Shown here in pieces: positions 57,212-64,000 of a stretch of DNA of 64,000 nt (positions are counted from its first letter, which is position 1; each line of letters begins with the position of its first letter). The stretch comes from Microbacterium sp. 3J1 (lineage in GTDB: Bacteria > Actinomycetota > Actinomycetes > Actinomycetales > Microbacteriaceae): positions 124,001 to 188,000 of the forward strand of contig NZ_CDWI01000009.1 in the NCBI RefSeq assembly GCF_001049495.1, written 5' to 3'. The notes beneath the pieces were generated by a model that had not been told where the DNA came from, did not search any database, and saw only the letters and a list, made by a program, of their open reading frames with translations. The translations under genes were made by a program, and so were the position numbers.

Positions 57212-58647
57212 CCCGTATGACCCGCGCCTTCCCCGAGAACTTCCTGTTCGGCGCCGCGACAGCGGCGTACCAGATCGAGGGGGCGGCCTTCGAAGACGGG
57301 CGCACCGCGTCGATCTGGGACGCCTTCTGTCGAGTGCCCGGAGCGGTCATCGGAGGGGACGACGGCGACGTCGCGTGCGACCACTACCACCGCTACCCGC
57401 AGGACGTGGCGCTCATGAAGGAGCTCGGCCTGCAGACCTACCGCTTCTCGACGTCGTGGTCGCGCGTGCGCCCCGACGGCGGCGAGGTCAACGCGAAGGG
57501 CGTCGACTTCTACAAGCGACTGGTCGACGAGCTGCTCGCGAACGACATCCTGCCGTGGCTCACCCTCTATCACTGGGACATGCCGCAGGCGCTGCAGGAG
57601 ACCGGCGGCTGGACGAACCGCGACACGGTGAGCCGGTTCCTCGAGTATGCGGGCACCATGCACGACGCCCTGGGCGACCGGGTGAACGTGTGGACGACGC
57701 TCAACGAGCCGTGGTGCTCGTCGTTCCTCTCGTATACGGGAGGCGAGCACGCCCCGGGCCATACGAGCATCGCCGAGGGTCTTCTCGCCTCGCATCACCT
57801 GCTGCTCGCGCACGGCGAGACGGTGCGCGAGCTGCGCGGGAGGGACGCGAGCCTCAACCTCGGCATCACGCTGAACCACACCGTGGCCGACCCCGCCGAC
57901 CCGACGAACCCGCTCGACCTCGACGCCGCGCGCCGGGTGGACGGACAGTTCAACCGGTGGTTCCTCGACCCGATCTACCGCGGGGCGTACCCGGCGGACA
58001 TCATCAGGGACATCAGGGCGGTGGATGCCGACGCCGTGGCCAGATTCGCGGATGCTGTGCACGACGGCGACCTCGACGCGATCTCCCAGCCGATCGACAC
58101 GCAGGGCGTCAACTACTACCACGGCGACCTCGTCTCGGGCACGGCTCCGGTCGCGGAGGCGGTCAGCGGAGGGCCGGCGACCGCTCGCCCGACGCGCAGC
58201 CCGTACCCGTCGCACGACGGCATCCATCCCGTGGAGCGGGGTCTTGCGCGCACGGCGCAGAACTGGGAGGTGCAGCCGGAGGGGCTGACCCGGCTGCTGC
58301 AGCGAGTGTGGAGCGAGTACGCCGAGCCCGCGGGCACCGTGCTCTACATGACCGAGAACGGCGCCGCGTACGACGACGTCGCGGTCGTCGAAGACGGCGA
58401 GACGCGGGTGCACGACGAGGACCGCACCGAGTTCCTGCGTCTGCACCTCGAGGCGGTGCTCGATGCGGCGGATGCCGGGGTCGATGTGCGCGGCTACTTC
58501 TACTGGTCGCTGTTCGACAACTTCGAGTGGGCGTGGGGGTACGACAAGCGGTTCGGCATCGTCCGCGTCGATTACGACACCCAGGAGCGGACTCTGAAGG
58601 ACTCGGGTCGGGAGTACGCTCGCATCATCGCCGCTCGCGCTCTCTGA
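57208..58647 (+). CDS. GH1 beta-glucosidase (BglC-like)
   Basis: 479-aa intracellular (beta/alpha)8 enzyme. FPENFLFGAATAAYQIEGA at the N terminus, acid/base E167 in TLNEPW, nucleophile E383 in YMTENG, and FYWSLFDNFEWAWGYDKRFG at the C terminus are intact. It hydrolyses imported cellobiose to glucose. ATG 57208 overlaps cebG; ATG 57217 is a second candidate with AAAGG upstream. Confidence 0.95.
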   Translation: MTRMTRAFPENFLFGAATAAYQIEGAAFEDGRTASIWDAFCRVPGAVIGGDDGDVACDHYHRYPQDVALMKELGLQTYRFSTSWSRVRPDGGEVNAKGVDFYKRLVDELLANDILPWLTLYHWDMPQALQETGGWTNRDTVSRFLEYAGTMHDALGDRVNVWTTLNEPWCSSFLSYTGGEHAPGHTSIAEGLLASHHLLLAHGETVRELRGRDASLNLGITLNHTVADPADPTNPLDLDAARRVDGQFNRWFLDPIYRGAYPADIIRDIRAVDADAVARFADAVHDGDLDAISQPIDTQGVNYYHGDLVSGTAPVAEAVSGGPATARPTRSPYPSHDGIHPVERGLARTAQNWEVQPEGLTRLLQRVWSEYAEPAGTVLYMTENGAAYDDVAVVEDGETRVHDEDRTEFLRLHLEAVLDAADAGVDVRGYFYWSLFDNFEWAWGYDKRFGIVRVDYDTQERTLKDSGREYARIIAARAL

Positions 58648-58705
58648 CGCCGGGGCGGCGGTGATGGAGCATCCGACCATGCTGTCGTCGGACGGAGGGA
58701 GAGCT

Positions 58706-59701
58706 GTGACGTCACGAGCGACCATCGAAGAGGTGGCCTCGGCCGCCGGGGTGTCACGGTCGACCGTCTCGCGCGTCGTGAACGGCTCGACGGCGGTGAG
58801 TCCCGAGGCGCTCGCCGCCGTGCAGCGGGCCATCGAAGAGCTCAGCTACGTGCCGAACCGCGCCGCGCGATCGCTCGCGTCGAAGCAGACGCACGCGATC
58901 GCGCTGATCGTGCCCGAGGACACGACCCGATTCTTCGGCGATCCCTTCTTCGCGGCGATCGTCGCCGGCATCACCGGGGCGCTGCGGGGATCGGACTACC
59001 TGCTCAACCTGCTGATCGCGAGCGACGACCCGGGCGACAAGATGACGAGCTTCGTGCGCAACGGCGGTGTCGACGGGGCGCTCATCGTCTCGCACCACAC
59101 CAGCGACGCCTTCATCGACCGGGTCGCCGACGCGGTGCCGGTGGTGTGGGGCGGTCGCCCGGTGCGGCTGCGGGAGGGCGACTACGTCGTCGACGTCGAC
59201 AACGTCGAAGGAGCCCGCACGGCGACCAAGCACCTGATCGCGACGGGACGCCGTCGCATCGCGACGATCGCCGGCCCGCTCACCATGGTGTCCTCCGTCG
59301 ATCGTGTGCAGGGGTTCCGCGGCGCGCTGGCGGATGCAGGGCTCGTGCCGTTCGCCGAGGAATCGGGCGACTACAGCGAGAGCAGCGGTGCGGATGCCGC
59401 GCGTCGCATCCTCGCGGCCGGTCGCCCTGACGCGATCTTCGTCGCGAGCGACCTCATGGCGCGGGGAGCGCTCACGGCGCTGCGCGCCGCCGGCATCCGG
59501 GTTCCCGAGGACGTGGCGCTGGTCGGATTCGACGACTCGTCGGTCGCGCTCAGCACCGACCCGCCGCTGACGACGATGCGGCAGCCGATGTACGCGCAGG
59601 GCGAGGGCATGGCCGGCGTGCTGCTGTCGCGTCTCGCCGGCCGCGACACCGCGCACACGACGATCCTGCCGACCGAGCTCGTGGTGCGCGCCTCGACCTG
59701 A
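58706..59701 (+). CDS. cebR: LacI family regulator CebR-like
   Basis: 331-aa repressor: HTH RATIEEVASAAGVSRSTVSRVVNG, hinge NRAARSLASKQTHAIALIVPED, then the sugar-binding domain ending DLMARGALTALRAAGIRVPEDVALVGFDD. The GTG at 58706 is chosen over upstream starts (58661, 58664, 58679) because GGAGGGAG lies 5-6 nt before it. It closes the ceb operon and is expected to bind the two TGGGAGCGCTCCCA boxes. Confidence 0.92.
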   Translation: MTSRATIEEVASAAGVSRSTVSRVVNGSTAVSPEALAAVQRAIEELSYVPNRAARSLASKQTHAIALIVPEDTTRFFGDPFFAAIVAGITGALRGSDYLLNLLIASDDPGDKMTSFVRNGGVDGALIVSHHTSDAFIDRVADAVPVVWGGRPVRLREGDYVVDVDNVEGARTATKHLIATGRRRIATIAGPLTMVSSVDRVQGFRGALADAGLVPFAEESGDYSESSGADAARRILAAGRPDAIFVASDLMARGALTALRAAGIRVPEDVALVGFDDSSVALSTDPPLTTMRQPMYAQGEGMAGVLLSRLAGRDTAHTTILPTELVVRAST

Positions 59702-59725
59702 CCCATCGGGGTGCGCCGGGCGCCC

Positions 59726-59806
59726 GGGCGGATATCTCCCCGTCGGGAGGACGACTGAGCCCGAAACCTCCGCCCCACGCCGAGAAGTCCGCCCGACGGG
59801 GTGGAC
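59726..59806. repeat. palindrome-bounded intergenic repeat, family C copy 2
   Basis: CCCCGTCGGGAGGAC (59738-59752) at the left and GTCCGCCCGACGGGG at the right (59787-59801) are inverted. The core between, with GCCCGAAACCTCCGCCCCAC, matches the reverse complement of 33021-33076. It lies between cebR and the ABC exporter genes. Confidence 0.75.
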
Positions 59807-59898
59807 TCAGGTACGGGGTGGGCGGCTTTTCGCGACCGCAGGCCGATGTGCGCGGGCCTGTCTGCTCCGTAGCGTCGGGAGCGAACGAAAGGCGCGAG

Positions 59899-60828
59899 AT
59901 GATTCGAGTTCAGTCTCTGACGAAACACTATGGCGAGAGGGTCGCGGTCGACGGCATCGACTTCACCGTCGAACCGGGAAAGGTCACCGGGTTCCTCGGC
60001 CCGAACGGTGCGGGGAAGTCGACGACGATGCGGATGATCGTCGGATTGGATCGGCCCACCGCCGGCACCGCCGAGGTCAACGGGCGCGCGTATGCGGATC
60101 TCCCGGCTCCGCTCCGCGAGGTCGGCGTCCTGCTGGACGCACGGTCGGCGCACAAGCACCGCACCGCGTACAAGCACCTGCTGTCGATCGCGGCGACGCA
60201 CGGCATCCGTGCCCCCAGGGTGCGGGAGGTCATCGACCTCGCCGGTCTCGACGCGGTCGCCGGACGGCGCGTCGGAAGCTTCTCCCTGGGGATGAATCAG
60301 AGGCTCGGCATCGCCGCCGCGCTGCTGGGAGACCCGCAGACCATCATCCTCGACGAGCCGGTCAACGGACTCGACCCCGACGGCATCCTCTGGATCCGCG
60401 GCCTGTTGCGTCGACTCGCGCAGGAGGGACGTACCGTGCTGCTCTCGTCGCATCTGATGACCGAGATGGCTCAGACCGCCGATCACCTGCTCGTCATCGG
60501 TCGGGGGACGATCCTGGCCGACGGCTCGCTGACCGACGTCGTCGGGCGTGCCACCTCATCCGCTGTCCGCGTGCGCACTCGCGAGGTCGAACGGCTGACG
60601 AGCGTCATCACCCGAGCGGACGCGACCGTGACGGCCTCGGCGGACGGGGCGCTGGAGATCTCGGATCTCACGGCCGAGGAGGTCGCTCGCATCGCCGCCG
60701 ACGCGGGGATCGTGCTGTACGAGATCACCGCGATCGAAGGGTCGCTGGAGAACGCGTACCTCGCTCTCACCGCGCAGGACACCGAGTACCGCGCATCGGC
60801 GCGATCCGACATCGAAGGAGCGAACTGA
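59899..60828 (+). CDS. ABC-2 type transporter ATP-binding protein
   Basis: 309-aa ATPase of the antibiotic-export/NatA group. Walker A GPNGAGKST, IGGMNQR-type signature reads SLGMNQRLG, Walker B TIILDEPVNGLDPDG, H-loop SSHLM. The C-terminal 90 residues are the usual small domain of DrrA-like exporters. The start ATG 59899 has AAAGGCGCG upstream and TAGCGT at 59868 as likely -10. It overlaps the permease gene by one base. Confidence 0.92.
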   Translation: MIRVQSLTKHYGERVAVDGIDFTVEPGKVTGFLGPNGAGKSTTMRMIVGLDRPTAGTAEVNGRAYADLPAPLREVGVLLDARSAHKHRTAYKHLLSIAATHGIRAPRVREVIDLAGLDAVAGRRVGSFSLGMNQRLGIAAALLGDPQTIILDEPVNGLDPDGILWIRGLLRRLAQEGRTVLLSSHLMTEMAQTADHLLVIGRGTILADGSLTDVVGRATSSAVRVRTREVERLTSVITRADATVTASADGALEISDLTAEEVARIAADAGIVLYEITAIEGSLENAYLALTAQDTEYRASARSDIEGAN

Positions 60829-61670
60829 TGGCCATGACCGCGAACCCGCATCGGGCGGATGCGCGCACCCGCCGCCCCGCGTTCTCGAACATCCTCCGAT
60901 CGGAGTGGATCAAGCTCCTCAGCCTGCCGTCGTTCGTGCTGGCGCTGGCGGCGATCTTCCTCATCGGAGTCGGCGGGAGCCTGTTCCTCGGCGTCACGCT
61001 CGAGTCGTCCGGGGTTCCGTCGGTCCCGTCGATCGAGCGCACCATGGCGGACGTCACGGTGCCCACGGTCGTTCTCGGTCAGATCATCGCCGGTATCCTC
61101 GGTGTCATGGTGATCGGCACCGAATACGCATCGGGCGCGATCCACCCCACGTTCGTCGCGATCCCCGACCGACTTCGAGTCCTGCGAGCGAAAGCCACCG
61201 TCGCGTTCGTCGCCGTGTCGGCCACCGCGGCGGTCACCGTGGCCACGTCGTGGGCCGTCACCACCCCGATCTACGGCCGGTTCGGCCTCGACGCACCGCT
61301 GTCGGCTCCGGGTGTCCTCGTCGCGCTCGTGAGCTCCGCGATGTACCTCGGGCTCTGCGCGCTGTTCGGGGTCGGCGTCGGAGCGCTCGTCCGCTCGACG
61401 ACGGTCGGCTCCATAATCGTCTTCCTCGCCACCCTGCTGCTGCCGGTGATGACCTCCCTTCTCCCGTACGGGCTGCTCTCCCGCGTTCTGCGCATCGTCC
61501 AACTGGGCAACGCGGGTGACGCGATGAGCAGGATCGGAGCGGAAGGCGGACCGTTCCTCGATCTGTGGAGCGGTCACATCAGCGTCGGTGCGGGGTGGCT
61601 CATCGCCAGTCTGTGGGCGGCGACGGCACTCGCGGCGGGCGCGATCGCACTGCGCACGAGGGACGTGTGA
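60828..61670 (+). CDS. ABC-2 type transporter permease
   Basis: 280-aa membrane protein with six helices: an N-terminal FSNILRSEWIKLLSLPSFVLALA, EYASGAIHPTFVAIPDRLRVLRAK after the second helix (typical of ABC-2 permeases), and C-terminal GAIALRTRDV. It forms an exporter with the preceding ATPase. Substrate unknown; a peptide antibiotic or lipid is typical for such four-gene modules. The stop overlaps the kinase GTG. Confidence 0.9.
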   Translation: MAMTANPHRADARTRRPAFSNILRSEWIKLLSLPSFVLALAAIFLIGVGGSLFLGVTLESSGVPSVPSIERTMADVTVPTVVLGQIIAGILGVMVIGTEYASGAIHPTFVAIPDRLRVLRAKATVAFVAVSATAAVTVATSWAVTTPIYGRFGLDAPLSAPGVLVALVSSAMYLGLCALFGVGVGALVRSTTVGSIIVFLATLLLPVMTSLLPYGLLSRVLRIVQLGNAGDAMSRIGAEGGPFLDLWSGHISVGAGWLIASLWAATALAAGAIALRTRDV

Positions 61671-62869
61671 CCGGGCATCCGCGCCTCGGCCTCGAACGAT
61701 CCGACATCCTCGTTCTCGTCGCCTACACCGCGCTCTCCGTCGCCTTCGGCTGGCTGTCGCTCGAGTCGTCGTTGGCCACCCCTTGGTGGTCGCTGACGGT
61801 CTCGTTCGTCGGGGGGATCGCGACGATCCTGCTCGTGCGACGGAACCCGGTCGCGTCGTTCATCGGCGTCCTGGTCCTCCTGCCGGTCTCGTTCGCGGGC
61901 GGTTCCGGCCTCGAAGCGGTTCTCCTCGTCGTCGCGGTCTCTCGCATCGGGACCATCGCTCGACCGCGACGAGTCTGGACCGCCTTCGCGCTCGCCGTCG
62001 CCTCCTCGGTCGTCGCCGCGCTCGTCCTGTCGTTCCGGGTGCGGACGGGGCCGCCGCTGCTCGGCCTCGCGCTGCGAGCGGACATGGATGCATGGCCGCT
62101 GGACTGGCTGAGCATCACTGTCGTCATCGTCGCAGCTCTGCTGATATCGACGCTGCTGGGTCTCAACGTCGGTCACCGTCGCAGCGAACTGCGCCGGCTC
62201 GAGGAACGAGCGGAGCAGCTGCGTCGAGAACGCGACCAGGAGGCCGACCTCGCCGCAGCCGCCGAACGCGAGAGGATCTCCCGCGAGATGCACGACGTCA
62301 TCGCGCACAGCCTGTCCGTCATGATCGCCGTCGCCGACGGCGCGCAGGCGACGGCCGAGTCCCGCCCGGACGAGTCCCGGCGAGCGATCGGGCGGGTCGC
62401 GGAGACCGGACGTCGAACACTCGCCGAGATGCGACGCCTGCTGACCGCCGTGCGCGGCGAGGACACGTCGCGGTCCTCGTCGGCACGACCCGGGATCGAT
62501 CAGATCCCCGCCCTCGTCGAGGAGTTCCGCGCCGCGGGCCTGCCCGTCCGCCTCGAACGCACGGGCACGCTCGATGAGGAGGCCGTCGTCGGGCTCACGA
62601 TCTACCGGATCGTGCAGGAATCGCTGACGAACACCCTGCGTCACGCGCGGGACGTCCGCGAGGTCGTCGTGCGTCTAACGGTCACCGACCGGGACGTGTC
62701 GATCGTCGTCGAGGATCGGTCGGCGCCTGCAGCTCCGCCCCTCGACCCGGGGCGGGGTCTCGTCGGCATCCGCGAGAGAGCCGCGTTCTACGATGGATCC
62801 GTGGACGCCGGCCCGAGACCCGGCGGAGGGTGGCGCATCGTCGTCCGACTGCAGACGGAGGATCGATGA
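61667..62869 (+). CDS. NarL-type sensor histidine kinase
   Basis: 400-aa kinase: four to five N-terminal helices (residues 12-165) without a large extracellular domain, a coiled coil, HisKA_3 phosphoacceptor in RERISREMHDVIAHSLSVMI (H209) and HATPase_c with GLTIYRIVQESLTNTLRHA and GRGLVGIRERAAFYDG. The intramembrane-sensing layout with a linked ABC exporter resembles LiaS-like envelope-stress kinases. GTG start 61667. Confidence 0.9.
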   Translation: MTGHPRLGLERSDILVLVAYTALSVAFGWLSLESSLATPWWSLTVSFVGGIATILLVRRNPVASFIGVLVLLPVSFAGGSGLEAVLLVVAVSRIGTIARPRRVWTAFALAVASSVVAALVLSFRVRTGPPLLGLALRADMDAWPLDWLSITVVIVAALLISTLLGLNVGHRRSELRRLEERAEQLRRERDQEADLAAAAERERISREMHDVIAHSLSVMIAVADGAQATAESRPDESRRAIGRVAETGRRTLAEMRRLLTAVRGEDTSRSSSARPGIDQIPALVEEFRAAGLPVRLERTGTLDEEAVVGLTIYRIVQESLTNTLRHARDVREVVVRLTVTDRDVSIVVEDRSAPAAPPLDPGRGLVGIRERAAFYDGSVDAGPRPGGGWRIVVRLQTEDR

Positions 62870-63555
62870 CCGCGCAGGATGCCACCATCGTCCCGATCCG
62901 CGTGATGATCGCCGACGACCAGGAACTCGTCAGATACGGTCTGCGGCTCGTCCTCGAGGCAGAACCCGACATCGAGGTCGTCGGCGAAGCCGGAGACGGC
63001 GCGACCGCTGTCTCCGCCGCGCTGCGGCTGTCGCCCGACGTCGTGCTCATGGACGTCCGCATGCCGGGGACGGACGGGATCCACGCCACCCGCGAGCTCA
63101 GCACCCGACTGCCCGGCGCGCGCGTGCTCGTGCTCACCACGTACGACCTCGACGAGTTCGCCTTCGGGGCTCTCCGGGCGGGAGCCGTCGGGTTCCTCCT
63201 CAAGAACACCCGCCCCGCCGAGCTGGTCGCCGCCATCCGCACCATCGCATCGGGGGACGCGGTCATCTCGCCGCGTCTCACCTCACAGCTCGTGGAGATC
63301 GCCCTCCCGCAGCTGTCACGCCGCGGTCGCGAGGCTGAGGATCGAACTCTCGCGGCGCTCACCGAGAGGGAGCGGGATGTCTTCGAGCAGGTGGCTCGTG
63401 GCCTGACGAACACCGAGATCGCCGCCGCCCTCCACCTCAGCGAGTCCACCGTCAAGGCGCATTTCGGTCGGATCCTCGTCAAACTCGACCTGCCGAATCG
63501 TGTGCAAGCCGTGATCCTCGCCTACGAACTCGGAATCGTGGGCGTCGACGACTGA
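62866..63555 (+). CDS. LuxR/NarL family response regulator
   Basis: 229-aa regulator. Receiver domain with D17-D18, phosphoacceptor D63 in VVLMDVRMPG, T91 and K113; LuxR HTH in LTERERDVFEQVARGLTNTEIAAALHLSESTVKAHFGRIL. It overlaps the kinase gene by 4 nt and probably controls the upstream exporter genes. Confidence 0.94.
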   Translation: MTAQDATIVPIRVMIADDQELVRYGLRLVLEAEPDIEVVGEAGDGATAVSAALRLSPDVVLMDVRMPGTDGIHATRELSTRLPGARVLVLTTYDLDEFAFGALRAGAVGFLLKNTRPAELVAAIRTIASGDAVISPRLTSQLVEIALPQLSRRGREAEDRTLAALTERERDVFEQVARGLTNTEIAAALHLSESTVKAHFGRILVKLDLPNRVQAVILAYELGIVGVDD

Positions 63556-63784
63556 CATCCGGCACCAGCGCTCGGCATGCCGCTCGTGCGCGTCGGACGG
63601 AAGGGGCGCGCTTGCTCCGACGGTGAGATCTGCGTCTCCCGTACGTCTCGATCCGGCCGATGCGAAACCTTCCGGTCTTCTCCCGGTGCGCACCTCGTTA
63701 CCTGCGCGTTGCCGCACCCGGTGAGGGTGGCGATCGTGCGCGCCTCCGTGGCTGCGCCTTCCGGCATCCATCAGAAGGAGAATC
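63556..63784. other. intergenic region before the secreted phosphoesterase gene
   Basis: 229 nt without a supported ORF. AAGGAG (63775-63780) is the ribosome site of the next gene. I see no clear promoter, terminator or repeat in it. Confidence 0.4.
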
Positions 63785-64000
63785 GTGACATCCCCCGCCC
63801 CCAGCCCCTCGCGCCACCGAGGGCGACGCTGCAGCGCCGCCCTGGTCTCGACCGGCCTCGTCGCAGGCCTTCTCATCGGGGGTGTCGCCCCGGCGTCCGC
63901 CGTCGAGTCGGCCCCTCCGGCCGAGCCCGAGGCCTCCCGGTTCACCTTCGCCGTTCTGCCGGACACCCAGTTCTACTCCCGGTACTCGGTCGATCAGTTC
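63785..64000 (+). CDS. secreted metallophosphoesterase-like protein (5' part only)
   Basis: GTG-started frame open to the window end (72 codons). A signal peptide (RRCSAALVSTGLVAGLLIGG, probable cleavage after PASA) is followed by a short linker and FTFAVLPDTQFYSRYS. LPDTQFY is the opening metal-binding strand of calcineurin-like secreted phosphoesterases, with the Asp as first metal ligand. AAGGAG lies 4 nt before the GTG. The rest is outside the window, so the full domain set is unknown. Confidence 0.7.
   Translation, partial: MTSPAPSPSRHRGRRCSAALVSTGLVAGLLIGGVAPASAVESAPPAEPEASRFTFAVLPDTQFYSRYSVDQF

Overview
The window is about 70% G+C, densely packed, and uses GTG starts, ATGA/GTGA stop-start overlaps and many promoters of the TANNNT type lying 6-7 nt before the start codon (leaderless mRNAs). 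With its gene content (MsiK-dependent sugar transporters, a CebR-type operator, SoxR-fdxA, purS-purQ) this points to an actinobacterium. The very frequent GGATGCC/GGCATCC words and the protein sequences suggest Microbacteriaceae, probably Microbacterium; that genus call is an inference. No rRNA, tRNA, CRISPR array, prophage or transposase gene was seen.

Layout. 1-4063 (minus): a Kdp K+ ATPase operon (46-aa membrane ORF, kdpF, kdpA, kdpB; kdpB runs off the left edge). 4199-5538 (minus): GNAT acetyltransferase plus ThuA-like protein. 5751-7805 (minus): a KimA-type K+ importer. kdp and kimA share an unusual 11-bp direct-repeat element upstream. 7916-9558: SnoaL-like protein, small alarmone synthetase, small Cys-rich protein. 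9627-21362: a molybdenum island with a membrane-anchored sulfite-oxidase-family enzyme, moaB, moaE, the divergent operon moeB-moeA-moaC-moaD, a HTH-TOBE regulator, modABC and moaA, interrupted by an SDR/MarR pair. 21524-23396 (minus): TetR regulator and M20 amidohydrolase. 23587-31426: a peptide-type ABC importer followed by a GH3 beta-glucosidase. 31472-32883: SoxR, 7Fe ferredoxin and flavin reductase around a SoxR box. 33187-35642: two small conserved proteins, a leaderless 56-codon ORF and nhaA. 35653-39625 (minus): AGCS symporter, formylglycine-generating enzyme, sulfatase. 39671-42405 (minus): LacI regulator and GH13 glucosidase. 42546-44417: DUF1761-like membrane protein and a secreted toroid protein. 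44482-52032: GH20 hexosaminidase divergent from an amino-sugar ABC importer and two ROK regulators. 52079-53661 (minus): purQ, purS, apt. 53890-59701: cebEFG, a GH1 beta-glucosidase and cebR behind two CebR boxes. 59899-63555: ABC-2 exporter with its own two-component system. 63785-end: start of a secreted phosphoesterase.

How it works together. The centre and right form a glycan-scavenging region: separate regulators (TetR, LacI, ROK, CebR) each sit beside one transporter and one or two intracellular glycosidases for beta-glucosides, alpha-glucosides, amino sugars and cello-oligosaccharides. The two carbohydrate-type importers have no ATPase gene, so a shared MsiK-like ATPase elsewhere is expected. 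The left side covers K+ homeostasis and molybdenum cofactor supply to one local Mo enzyme.

Between the genes lie at least four families of palindromic or tandem intergenic repeats. One of them appears to have entered kdpB in frame, adding a (T/P)S(V/S)G tetrapeptide array to the ATPase. The repeats, the shared K+ operator and an eight-codon leaderless leader ORF fused to moaA by stop-start overlap are the least expected signals here.
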